Shown here piece after piece: positions 57,267 through 64,000 of a stretch of DNA of 64,000 bases (its first letter is position 1; the number at the start of each line of letters is the position of its first letter). The notes under the pieces are model-generated. The model saw only the letters and a program-made list of their open reading frames with translations. It was not told the origin of the DNA and searched no databases. This DNA is from Mycobacterium lehmannii (lineage in GTDB: Bacteria; Actinomycetota; Actinomycetes; Mycobacteriales; Mycobacteriaceae): the NCBI RefSeq assembly GCF_002245535.1, contig NZ_NKCN01000002.1:186001-250000 (forward strand), given 5' to 3'. The translations under genes and the position numbers were made by a program.

Positions 57267-57482
57267 ATGGCCGAGGACGTTCGCGCTGAGATCGTGGCCA
57301 GTGTGCTCGAGGTCGTGGTGAGCGAGGGCGATCAGATCGGCGAGGGGGACACCCTGGTGCTGCTGGAGTCGATGAAGATGGAGATCCCGGTGCTGGCCGA
57401 GGTGGCGGGCACCGTGAGCAAGGTCAGCGTTTCGGTTGGCGACGTCATCCAGGCCGGTGACCTCATCGCGGTGATCAGCTGA
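57267..57482 (+). CDS. Biotinylated/lipoyl attachment-domain protein (TB7.3-like)
   Basis: The 71-residue free-standing biotin carrier domain has the modification motif LLESMKMEIPV near residues 32-42, where the Lys in MKM is biotinylated. The rest (AEDVRAEIVASVLEVVVSEG, DVIQAGDLIAVIS) is the usual flattened beta-barrel. It corresponds to Rv3221c (TB7.3). Its enzyme partner is unknown because no carboxylase lies nearby. The start is ATG 57267, with ATG 57264 just before it as an alternative. It is divergent from the bL37 gene and followed by pdtaS after 37 bases. Confidence 0.92.
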   Translation: MAEDVRAEIVASVLEVVVSEGDQIGEGDTLVLLESMKMEIPVLAEVAGTVSKVSVSVGDVIQAGDLIAVIS

Positions 57483-57519
57483 TCACCGCGTCGTGAACCA
57501 CCGCCGGAAGTAACCCCCG

Positions 57520-59007
57520 ATGTCCACCCTCGGTGATCTGCTCGCCGAGCACACCATGCTGCCCGGCAATGCGGTGGACCACCTGCATGCGGTGGTCGGC
57601 GAATGGCAACTACTCGCCGACCTGTCCTTCGCCGACTACCTGATGTGGGTGCGCCGCGACGACGGCGCCCTGGTCTGCGTCGCGCAGGTGCGGCCGAACA
57701 CCGCGCCGACGGTACTGCTGGCCGACGCGGTCAGCACGCTGGCCGACGCCGACGCGATGCCACTCGTGGCCACGGCGTTCGCAGCGGGTGAAATCGTCGT
57801 GGGAGACGGCGCGGGACAACAGGTTTCACCAGGGCTCAACGTCGAGGCCGTTCCAGTCCGGTACAAGGACGAGGTGGTCGCGGTGCTGACGCATCAGACC
57901 GCATTGGAGTCCAGGAAGGCCAGCCCGCTGGAGTCGGCCTACCTCGACTGTGCAGGCGACCTCCTGCACATGCTCTCGGAGGGCACCTTCCCCAACGTGG
58001 GCGACATCGCGATGTCGCGCTCGAGCCCACGCGTCGGCGACGGGTTCATCCGGCTCGACGGGGCGGGTGTGGTTACCTTTGCGAGCCCCAACGCGATCTC
58101 GGCCTATCACCGGATGGGGCTGGCCGCCGAACTCGGCGGGCACAACCTGGTCACCGTCACACGCCCGCTCATCGGTGACCCGTTCGAGGCGCAGGAACTG
58201 GCCAACCATGTGCGCGACTCGCTGGCCGGCGGATCGAGCATGCGCATGGAGGTCGACGCCGGTGGTGCGGCCGTGCTGATGCGTACGCTCCCGCTCGTCG
58301 TGCACGGCCAACCGGTGGGCGCAGCGGTGCTGATCCGCGACGTGACAGAAGTCAAGCGCCGCGACCGCGCCCTGCTGTCGAAGGACGCCACGATCCGCGA
58401 GATCCACCACCGGGTGAAGAACAACCTGCAGACCGTCGCGGCGCTGCTGCGCCTGCAGGCCCGTCGCACCAACAACGACGAAGGCCGCGAGGCGCTGATG
58501 GAATCGGTGCGACGGGTCTCCTCGATCGCGTTGGTCCACGATGCGCTGTCGATGTCGGTGGACGAGGAGGTCAACCTCGACGAAGTGGTCGACCGGATCC
58601 TGCCGATGATGAATGATGTTGCCGCCGTTGACAGTCCGATCCGCATCCGCCGGGTCGGCGATCTCGGTGTGCTCGACGCTGACCGCGCCACCGCGCTGAT
58701 CATGGTGATCACCGAGCTGGTGCAGAATGCCATCGAGCACGCCTTCGACCCCGGCGTGCGCGAGGGCAGTGTCACCATCCGCGCCGAGCGCTCGGCCAGG
58801 TGGCTGGATGTGGTCGTCCACGACGACGGCCGGGGACTACCCGACGGGTTCAGCCTGGAGAAGGCCGACCGGCTCGGATTGCAGATCGTGCGGACGCTGG
58901 TGTCTGCCGAACTGGACGGGTCGCTGGGCATGCGCGAGGGACAGGACGGCGGAACCGATGTGGTGCTGCGGGTGCCGCTGGGCCGGCAGCGTCGACTCGC
59001 GCAGTAG
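57520..59007 (+). CDS. pdtaS: PdtaS, cytosolic histidine kinase
   Basis: PdtaS is the kinase of the two-component system PdtaS-PdtaR, which regulates RNA-binding antitermination. The 495-residue soluble protein has an N-terminal GAF-like domain (residues about 1-150), a PAS-like domain (about 180-285), then the HisKA_2 box EIHHRVKNNLQTVAALLRLQ with His296/297 and a GHKL ATPase with ELVQNAIEHAF and VVHDDGRGLPDGF. No membrane segment is present. M. tuberculosis Rv3220c is the orthologue. The partner regulator pdtaR lies elsewhere in other mycobacteria. A terminator follows 63 bases on. Confidence 0.95.
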   Translation: MSTLGDLLAEHTMLPGNAVDHLHAVVGEWQLLADLSFADYLMWVRRDDGALVCVAQVRPNTAPTVLLADAVSTLADADAMPLVATAFAAGEIVVGDGAGQQVSPGLNVEAVPVRYKDEVVAVLTHQTALESRKASPLESAYLDCAGDLLHMLSEGTFPNVGDIAMSRSSPRVGDGFIRLDGAGVVTFASPNAISAYHRMGLAAELGGHNLVTVTRPLIGDPFEAQELANHVRDSLAGGSSMRMEVDAGGAAVLMRTLPLVVHGQPVGAAVLIRDVTEVKRRDRALLSKDATIREIHHRVKNNLQTVAALLRLQARRTNNDEGREALMESVRRVSSIALVHDALSMSVDEEVNLDEVVDRILPMMNDVAAVDSPIRIRRVGDLGVLDADRATALIMVITELVQNAIEHAFDPGVREGSVTIRAERSARWLDVVVHDDGRGLPDGFSLEKADRLGLQIVRTLVSAELDGSLGMREGQDGGTDVVLRVPLGRQRRLAQ

Positions 59008-59070
59008 CAAACTTCGCAATTCGCAAATCGGCCTTTCGTGTCGTAAAGCGGCCGTTATTGCATTTACAGA

Positions 59071-59110
59071 AAGATACGGCCCCGACGAATGTCGGGGCCG
59101 TATCTTGTTT
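59071..59110. terminator. Bidirectional terminator between pdtaS and whiB1
   Basis: AAGATACGGCCCCGAC (59071-59086) pairs perfectly with GTCGGGGCCGTATCTT (59091-59106) around GAAT, followed by GTTT. The 16-base stem lies between the convergent stop codons of pdtaS (59007) and whiB1 (59125) and should end both transcripts. Confidence 0.92.
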
Positions 59111-59124
59111 GGTTCGGGTAGTGC

Positions 59125-59379
59125 TCAGACTCCGCTGCGGGCCTTGGTGCGAGCATTGCGGCGCTTGAGTGCGCGACGCTCGTCCTCGCTCATACCGCCC
59201 CAGACACCGGCATCCTGTCCGGACTCCAAAGCCCAGGTCAGGCACTCAGTGGTCACGGGACAGCGGTTGCAGACGAGCTTCGCGTCAGCGATCTGAGCGA
59301 GCGCCGGGCCGCTGTTTCCCACCGGGAAGAACAGTTCCGGATCCTCATCGCGACAGACCGCCTTGTGGCGCCAATCCAT
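59125..59379 (-). CDS. whiB1: WhiB1, NO-sensing iron-sulfur transcription factor
   Basis: The 84-residue protein is essentially the M. tuberculosis WhiB1. Cys9, Cys37, Cys40 and Cys46 bind the 4Fe-4S cluster; the fold includes the GVWGG turn and a basic C-terminal tail (RRALKRRNARTKARSGV). It binds the SigA C-terminal domain and is destroyed by nitric oxide. ATG 59379 gives exactly the 84 residues of the orthologue. An open frame continues 45 codons upstream to 59514 but reads through the promoter. The upstream region holds a CRP-like site and a TTGACA box. Confidence 0.96.
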   Translation of the reverse strand: MDWRHKAVCRDEDPELFFPVGNSGPALAQIADAKLVCNRCPVTTECLTWALESGQDAGVWGGMSEDERRALKRRNARTKARSGV

Positions 59380-59508
59380 TAGATCAAACTCCTCGTCAGA
59401 TACGTCACCCGTGCGCAGCACGGCGCACGGCATATTCTTCGGCTGTTTAACGCGTGCACATTGAATGTTTCTGCAACGTTGCTTCGATGCTTTCACAGGC
59501 TGGACAGA

Positions 59509-59546
59509 TGTCAATACTCGCGAGTTAACAAGTGCGCAATGTCACT
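59509..59546 (-). promoter_or_regulatory. Predicted whiB1 promoter with CRP-like site
   Basis: On the minus strand TTGACA (59514-59509) is a perfect -35 box; no clear -10 matches. AGTGACATTGCGCACT (59546-59531) resembles the mycobacterial CRP consensus with GTGA/CAC(T) arms and lies upstream of the -35, where CRP activates whiB1 in M. tuberculosis. The palindrome ACTCGCGAGT (59516-59525) separates them. The 59380-59627 gap holds no other gene. Confidence 0.45.
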
Positions 59547-59627
59547 AGCCGGGTGGCTTCGCACGCCGCAGACTCGTCTGTACTAGACTCGATCCAACTG
59601 CGCCCGAAATCCTACGCCGCAGGCCGA

Positions 59628-60593
59628 TCACCGCAGGTCAGAGACCTCTCCAGGTGCAGGTGCCAACACGCCGAGCGCGTCGGGGACGGCGGTGAACATC
59701 ATCGAATCGCGTAATCCGACGTAGTCGCCGTCGATCTGGCAGGCGACCGGTGCCTCGCTGGTGACCTGCAGCCACGACAGGTCGTCGTCACGGACCAGAT
59801 GCTTGGCCTCGATGCGGGCTTTCTTGGACAGCATCCGCCGCACCAGCATCAGGTTGGCCCACACATTCATGCTGGTCGTGGCGAAAACACCCAGGCCGGT
59901 CTCGAATGTTGTCATCGGGTTGGTCCAGACCGGGCGGGCGTTGGCGTACGTCCAGGGGCTGGCGTTGGACACGAACGCGAAGTGCACGCCGCCGATCGGT
60001 TCGCGGTCGGGCAGGTGCACGGTCAGCGACGGTTCCTTACGGGTGCTGGCCAGCATCTCGCGGATGGCGACGCGGATGTAGCGCGAAGCGGTGACGACGC
60101 GGCCCTTCGCGCGCTGCGCCTCGACGGCGGCCACCACGTCGCCGTCGACGCCCATCCCCGCGGTGAACACGCCCCAGCGTTCACCGCAGTCCATCAGCCC
60201 GATGCGCCGCCACGACTTGCGGCGGCGGTACTCCGACAGCAGGTCGATCAGCTGATTGGTCGCCTCGATCGGGTCCGGGCTGATGCCGAGGGCGCGCGCG
60301 AAGACGTTGGCCGACCCGCCGGGCACCACGCCGACGGCAGGCGCTGCCGCGCCCGGCCCACCGACCTCGAGAATGCCGTTGACCACCTCGTTCACCGTGC
60401 CGTCGCCGCCGTGCACGATCAGGACGTCGACGCCGTCACGCGCTGCGTCGCGGGCGATCTCGATGGCATGTCCGCGGTGATCGGTGTGCGCGACGGTCAG
60501 CTTCACCCGACTCTCCAGCGCATGGGCCAACAGATCACGGCCGGCCGGAGTCGTTGACGTCGCATTCGGGTTCACGATCAGCACGGCGCGCAC
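59628..60593 (-). CDS. Diacylglycerol kinase-like lipid kinase (DAGK_cat)
   Basis: The 321-residue soluble protein corresponds to Rv3218. The ATP-binding glycine loop is LIVHGGDGTVNEV, followed by VGVVPGGSANVFARALG and IGLMDCGERWGVFTAGMGVD. The C-terminal domain is a beta-sandwich with EAPVACQIDGDYVG. It likely phosphorylates a lipid such as diacylglycerol or sphingosine; the substrate is untested. GTG 60593 is the likely start (VRAVLIVNPNATS); the frame upstream reads through other genes. The gene is read away from whiB1, with 51 bases to the divergent membrane protein. Confidence 0.9.
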   Translation of the reverse strand: MRAVLIVNPNATSTTPAGRDLLAHALESRVKLTVAHTDHRGHAIEIARDAARDGVDVLIVHGGDGTVNEVVNGILEVGGPGAAAPAVGVVPGGSANVFARALGISPDPIEATNQLIDLLSEYRRRKSWRRIGLMDCGERWGVFTAGMGVDGDVVAAVEAQRAKGRVVTASRYIRVAIREMLASTRKEPSLTVHLPDREPIGGVHFAFVSNASPWTYANARPVWTNPMTTFETGLGVFATTSMNVWANLMLVRRMLSKKARIEAKHLVRDDDLSWLQVTSEAPVACQIDGDYVGLRDSMMFTAVPDALGVLAPAPGEVSDLR

Positions 60594-60644
60594 GGGGTCT
60601 GAGCCTACTGAACCGGTTCTGCGCGCCCCTCTACGCTCGAAGGC

Positions 60645-61073
60645 GTGATCGTTCCATCTCCGACGACGGTGCGCCAAGCCGCTGTCCTGGTCGCCGTGGA
60701 GGGCGCGGCTGCCCTGGTCGCGGCGCTGGTCTATGTGGTGAGCGGGTTCGGCAGGGCCGAAGAGTCCGGGCTGAACAAGTACGGCACCGCGCTGTGGTTC
60801 GCGATCATGGGCGCCGGTGTGCTGGCCGCGGCGTGGGCGTTGTGGACGGGCAGGCGGTGGGGGCGTGGCATCGCCGTGTTCGCCCAACTGCTGCTGCTGC
60901 CGGTCGTCTACTACATGGGCGTCGGGTCGCACCAGTGGTTGTACGCCGCGCCGATCGGCGTGGTGGCGGTGGTGACGCTGGCGCTGCTGTTCAGTCCCTC
61001 GACCCTGGAGTGGGTGGGGACTCACGGCGATTCTGCGGCCAGCGCCGACAGTTCGGGCCCCGAGACGCGGTAA
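60645..61073 (+). CDS. Four-helix membrane protein (Rv3217c-like)
   Basis: The 142-residue protein has four hydrophobic segments: AAVLVAVEGAAALVAALVYV, LWFAIMGAGVLAAAWALW, IAVFAQLLLLPVVYYMG and WLYAAPIGVVAVVTLALLF. It has short loops and a polar Ser/Thr-rich tail. No catalytic motif is seen. It starts at GTG 60645, and its last 52 bases overlap the end of the GNAT gene on the other strand. It matches Rv3217c by position and topology. Function unknown. Confidence 0.85.
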   Translation: MIVPSPTTVRQAAVLVAVEGAAALVAALVYVVSGFGRAEESGLNKYGTALWFAIMGAGVLAAAWALWTGRRWGRGIAVFAQLLLLPVVYYMGVGSHQWLYAAPIGVVAVVTLALLFSPSTLEWVGTHGDSAASADSSGPETR

Positions 61074-61507
61074 GTGATCCAGTCCGTCTGTTGCTTGCCG
61101 CCGACGGCCTCGTAGAGCGCGATCGCGTTGACGTTCCAGTCGAGCACCGCCCACGACAACCGGGTGTAACCGTGCGTGGTGCACTCCCGTGCCAGGGTTG
61201 CCAACAACTTGTGGGCCAACCGGCGCCTGCGGAACTGCGGGCGCACGTAGAGGTCTTCGAGGTGGATGCCGGCGACACCGTCCCATGTGGAGAAGTTGCG
61301 AAACCACAGCGCGCCCGCGGCGGCCTGTCCGTCGACCTCGGCGATGTGGCCCGCGACGGCGGCCGGTTCGTCGAAAAGCGCTCGGCGCATCTGGTCTTCG
61401 GTCACGGTGCACTCGTGCGCGGCGTGTTCGAACTCGGCGAGTTCGTGGACCATCGCGGTCAGCTCACGCTCGTCGCCGGGGCGCACCCTGCGGATCAGCT
61501 CGGTCAC
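61022..61507 (-). CDS. GNAT-family N-acetyltransferase
   Basis: The 161-residue protein has the GNAT fold: LIRRVRPGDERELTAMVHEL at the start, the acetyl-CoA loop LEDLYVRPQFRRRRLAHKLL (motif A) and WAVLDWNVNAIALYEAVGGK (motif B). It resembles spermidine/diamine acetyltransferases in the HLEDLYV and DWN segments, so a polyamine or amine is a plausible acceptor. GTG 61507 overlaps the entC TGA (GTGA). Its 3' end overlaps the convergent membrane-protein gene by 52 bases. It matches Rv3216. Confidence 0.88.
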   Translation of the reverse strand: MTELIRRVRPGDERELTAMVHELAEFEHAAHECTVTEDQMRRALFDEPAAVAGHIAEVDGQAAAGALWFRNFSTWDGVAGIHLEDLYVRPQFRRRRLAHKLLATLARECTTHGYTRLSWAVLDWNVNAIALYEAVGGKQQTDWITYRVSGPELSALAAESP

Positions 61508-62598
61508 GTCGCGGCGCCAAGCGCGGCGAGGATCGTGGTGAATTTGGTTGTGGTTTCCTCGAGTTCGTCGTCGGGATCGGATTCGGCGACGATGCCGCCG
61601 CCCGAATACGCCTCGGCCGTACGGCGATCCGCCGACAGCGCCGCGCAGCGAATCGACACCACCCACCGGCCGTCGCCTCGTTGGTCGCACCAGCCGACGG
61701 CACCGGCGTAGAAACCCCGGTCGCCTTCGAGCTCGGCGATCAGGTCGGCCGCATCGGCGGTGGGCACCCCGCCGACCGCAGGCGTCGGGTGCAGCGCGAT
61801 GGCCAAGTCCAGTGCGGTGATTGATCTTTCGCGAAGTGTGCCGGTGATGCGGGTGGCCAGATGCCACACCGAGTCAGTCTTGCGAAGCGCCGGTTCGGCG
61901 GCTACCTCGAGGTCGGCGCACAGCGGCTCGAGCGCGTCGCGGATCGTGTCGACCACGAACTGGTGCTCGCGAAGGTTCTTCGCCGACGCGGCCAGCGCGG
62001 CGCCGTTCGCCTCGTCGGTGTCGGGATCGGGGGAGCGCGGCGCCGAACCCGCGAACGGTGCGCAGACCACCTGATCGCCGCGGCGGGCCACCAGTAGCTC
62101 GGGGCTTGCGCCCACCAGCACGCTCCCGGAGTAACCACCGCCCGCGGCGGTCAGGTCGGCGAGGTACCCGTTGGCCGCGGGATCGGCGCTGACGAGCCGG
62201 TGCAGGACGGTGCGCGCGTCCAGCGGTCCGTCGGCGGCCAGCCGAAGGGCCCTGGCGAGCACGACCTTGTGCAGCCCGCTCGACGGGCTGTTGAGCCGGT
62301 CGACGGCGCTGGCGACCCGCGTGCGGTGTTCCTCGGGATCCGGCAGCGCCTCGGCTATCTGTACGCCGGGCATCGGGCGTAGCGGCCAGTCCGGCAGCGC
62401 GTCGAGGAACTGGACGCTCTGCGGGCGGATCAGCGCCGCCGGTTTGGTCAGGTCGAAAGGCAACGCCCCCACGATGATCGGGGCGCTGTGCGATGCCAGC
62501 GCGGCTCGCGCCTCAGCGACCTTCGGGAACGCGGTGTGCACTCCCTCCGCGACGACGGCGCCGCGGGAGGCCAGGACGAAGGACGGTTCGCGGGTCAC
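61504..62598 (-). CDS. entC: EntC, isochorismate synthase
   Basis: EntC isomerises chorismate to isochorismate for menaquinone or salicylate-type compounds. The 364-residue chorismate-binding protein has KVVLARALRL, YSGSVLVGASPELLV, VCAPFAGSAPRSPDPDTDEA, then FVVDTIRDAL and LHPTPAVGGVPT, and ends with the Mg2+-binding FYAGAVGWCDQRGDG and EAYSGGGIVAESDPDDELEE. GTG 62598 overlaps the phosphatase stop (GTGA). In M. tuberculosis Rv3215 is the orthologue. The order phosphatase-entC-GNAT is a tightly coupled operon. Confidence 0.92.
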   Translation of the reverse strand: MTREPSFVLASRGAVVAEGVHTAFPKVAEARAALASHSAPIIVGALPFDLTKPAALIRPQSVQFLDALPDWPLRPMPGVQIAEALPDPEEHRTRVASAVDRLNSPSSGLHKVVLARALRLAADGPLDARTVLHRLVSADPAANGYLADLTAAGGGYSGSVLVGASPELLVARRGDQVVCAPFAGSAPRSPDPDTDEANGAALAASAKNLREHQFVVDTIRDALEPLCADLEVAAEPALRKTDSVWHLATRITGTLRERSITALDLAIALHPTPAVGGVPTADAADLIAELEGDRGFYAGAVGWCDQRGDGRWVVSIRCAALSADRRTAEAYSGGGIVAESDPDDELEETTTKFTTILAALGAAT

Positions 62599-63212
62599 CG
62601 TGGTTTACACGGATCCTGATGGCCGGTCAGTCCCTGCGCGATGATCTGGCGCATGGCGTGCTCGAATCCGAGGACGGCCAGCGACGCGGGCGCCATCGCG
62701 AACCGGATCCCGTCGGACACCGGCAGCTCGACCCACCGCGCGATCATCGAGCGGGAGAAGTGCGCGTGGCCCACGAACACGACGTCGCGCGATGTCATAT
62801 GGCTCAGCGCCGACTCCAGGGCGCGGTCGGCGCGCTGCGTGACCGTCTCCACGCTCTCGCCGCCGTCGGCGCCGTGCGTCCAGATCAGCCAGTCGGGGAC
62901 GGTCTCGCGGATCTCGGGCGTCGTCAGCCCCTCGTAGCGGCCGTAGTCCCATTCCCGCAGAAGCGGCGACACCTCGTCGATGTTCAGCCCGGCCAGTTCG
63001 GCGGTCTGCACCGCGCGCCGCAATGGGCTGGACAGCACCAGGGGGTGGTCCAGTTCCAGTTCGGCCAGCGCTTCGGCGGCCAGCTTGGCGCGTTCCACGC
63101 CGACCGCGGTCAGTTCGAGATCGGTGTGGCTGGTGTGCCGACCGCTTCTCGACCACTCCGTTTCGCCGTGACGAAGCAGGATCAGGCGGTGCTCCAAAAG
63201 GGCCACGCTCAC
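62595..63212 (-). CDS. gpm2: Histidine phosphatase superfamily protein (Gpm2-like)
   Basis: The 205-residue protein matches Rv3214, an acid phosphatase once called Gpm2. The RHG motif is LLRHGETEWSRSGRHTSHTD, and the second His is in VVFVGHAHFSRSM; Glu in REWDYGRYEGL is the proton donor. Cofactor-dependent mutase activity is unlikely because the family usually acts as a phosphatase. GTG 63212 begins VSVALLEHRLILLRHGE; frames upstream are ParA shadows. It is divergent from parA with 54 bases between starts. Confidence 0.92.
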   Translation of the reverse strand: MSVALLEHRLILLRHGETEWSRSGRHTSHTDLELTAVGVERAKLAAEALAELELDHPLVLSSPLRRAVQTAELAGLNIDEVSPLLREWDYGRYEGLTTPEIRETVPDWLIWTHGADGGESVETVTQRADRALESALSHMTSRDVVFVGHAHFSRSMIARWVELPVSDGIRFAMAPASLAVLGFEHAMRQIIAQGLTGHQDPCKPR

Positions 63213-63266
63213 TGATTCTGCCGCACGGTCGGTCGCGGTGTCCCGACCCATGCAACGATGGGCACC

Positions 63267-64000
63267 GTGACGCGAGTACTTGCGGTCGCCAATCAAAAGG
63301 GTGGGGTAGCCAAGACGACGACGGTGGCGTCGTTGGGTGCGGCGATTCAGGAGACGGGTAAGCGGGTCCTGCTCGTGGACCTCGACCCGCAGGGGTCCCT
63401 GACGTTCTCCCTGGGCCACGACCCGGACAAGCTGGCGGTGTCGATCCACGAAGTGCTGCTCGGCGAGGTCGAACCCGACGTCGCCCTGCTGGAGACGCCC
63501 GAGGGGATGACACTGCTGCCCGCCAACATCGACTTGGCGGGGGCCGAGGCCATGCTGTTGATGCGCGCCGGGCGCGAGTACGCGCTCAAGAGGGCGCTGG
63601 CCAAGCTCGGTGTCGGAGCCGGAACGCCGGCGACATCAGGCCGAGGAGCCGGAACGCCGGCGACATCAGGCCGAGGAGCCGGAACGCCGGCGACATCAGG
63701 CCGAGGAGCCGGAACGCCGTCTTCATCGGGCAGGTCCGACTACGACATCGTGATCATCGACTGTCCGCCGTCGCTCGGCGTGCTCACGCTCAACGGGTTG
63801 ACCGCCGCCGACGACGTGATCGTGCCGCTGCAGTGCGAGACCTTGGCGCACCGCGGGGTCGGGCAGTTCCTGCGCACCATCGCCGACGTTCAGGCGATCA
63901 CGAACCCCGATCTCAAACTGCTGGGCGCGCTGCCGACGCTGTACGACTCGCGCACGACCCACAGCCGCGACGTGCTGCTCGACGTCGCCGACCGCTACGA
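63267..64000 (+). CDS. parA: ParA/Soj-type ATPase with repeat-filled insertion, 5' part
   Basis: This partial gene runs off the window end. GTG 63267 opens VTRVLAVANQKGGVAKTTTV, which contains the deviant Walker A KGGVAKTT. LLVDLDPQGSLTFSLG, IVIIDCPPSLGVLTLNGLTA and VPLQCETLAHRGVGQFLRTI follow. It matches Rv3213c by position. Between ALAKLG and YDIVIIDCP the M. tuberculosis protein has only a few residues (from memory). Here about 42 residues are inserted, made of the decapeptide GAGTPATSGR three times, then GAGTPSSSGR. The rest of the fold looks intact. This ParA is not the parABS gene near oriC. Confidence 0.9.
   Translation, partial: MTRVLAVANQKGGVAKTTTVASLGAAIQETGKRVLLVDLDPQGSLTFSLGHDPDKLAVSIHEVLLGEVEPDVALLETPEGMTLLPANIDLAGAEAMLLMRAGREYALKRALAKLGVGAGTPATSGRGAGTPATSGRGAGTPATSGRGAGTPSSSGRSDYDIVIIDCPPSLGVLTLNGLTAADDVIVPLQCETLAHRGVGQFLRTIADVQAITNPDLKLLGALPTLYDSRTTHSRDVLLDVADRY
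63615..63734 (+). repeat. 30-base tandem repeat inside parA
   Basis: Three identical 30-base units (63615-63644, 63645-63674, 63675-63704) are followed by a diverged fourth (63705-63734). The unit is a multiple of three, so it adds ten residues (GAGTPATSGR) per copy without breaking the frame. The run starts GGAGCCGGAACG. Confidence 0.97.

Noticed and set aside
63615..63734. 30-base repeats considered as a CRISPR array
   Set aside because: The copies are directly adjacent without spacers, lie in frame inside parA and encode a clean decapeptide, so this is a coding tandem repeat.

Overview
The window is a 64 kb piece of a mycobacterial chromosome, most likely from a rapid grower (Mycolicibacterium-like). 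The evidence is high G+C, frequent GTG starts with 4-base GTGA/ATGA/TTGA gene overlaps, and diagnostic genes: MtrAB-LpqB, WhiB1 and WhiB2, SecA1, F420 genes, mycothiol-type RshA, a Tgs-family acyltransferase and DesA3. From memory, the order follows the M. tuberculosis Rv3277-Rv3213 block, read backwards. No rRNA, tRNA, CRISPR array, insertion sequence or prophage was found.

Layout. 1-2205: purK (3' part), purE and fadE25. 2213-5919 (minus): a multicopper oxidase lipoprotein, a TIGR03089 protein and an LCP cell-wall ligase. 5987-8856: rmlD, wbbL and manB (rhamnose and mannose donors for the cell envelope). 8909-11840 (minus): a Nudix gene, fbiB and fbiA (coenzyme F420). 12154-17360: whiB2, a degenerate zincin-fold gene, DUF3499, pmmA, an SIS-domain gene and manA (mannose activation). 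17364-19737 (minus): DUF808 and an FAD oxidoreductase. 19783-25315: an amino-acid permease, the alkane hydroxylase operon alkB-rubA-rubB-alkX, and ahcY. 25404-27997: an accessory insert with a haem-binding secreted protein, a DUF899 protein and a secreted lipase.

28176-33048 is tmk-mtrA-mtrB-lpqB. It is followed by a convergent DUF2252 gene, then comF, hpf and secA1. 39087-46530 holds an SRPBCC gene, a DUF6459 gene, tgs3, a betaine-type transporter, a DUF6912 gene, and the ferredoxin reductase/desA3 pair. Both promoters of that pair carry the same palindromic operator. 46799-49101 (minus): aroA-rsgA. 49146-51433: SRAP and a methyltransferase.

51475-54325 is an accessory five-gene cassette: TetR, crotonase, small membrane protein, MpaB-type oxygenase, and a second paralogous membrane protein. 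It is the best candidate here for an undescribed system. 54364-64000 returns to the core: SDR, YbaK, sigH-rshA, the tiny ribosomal protein bL37, biotinyl protein, pdtaS, whiB1, diacylglycerol-kinase-like, a membrane protein, GNAT, entC, a phosphatase, and the start of a ParA gene. That ParA gene contains an in-frame 30-base tandem repeat.

Themes. Envelope building (RmlD/WbbL, ManB/PmmA/ManA, LCP, MtrAB, SecA1) and lipid use (AlkB, DesA3, Tgs3, FadE25, lipase) dominate, with stress regulators (WhiB1, WhiB2, SigH/RshA, PdtaS) interleaved. Family assignments and synteny come from sequence reading and recall; no database search was run.
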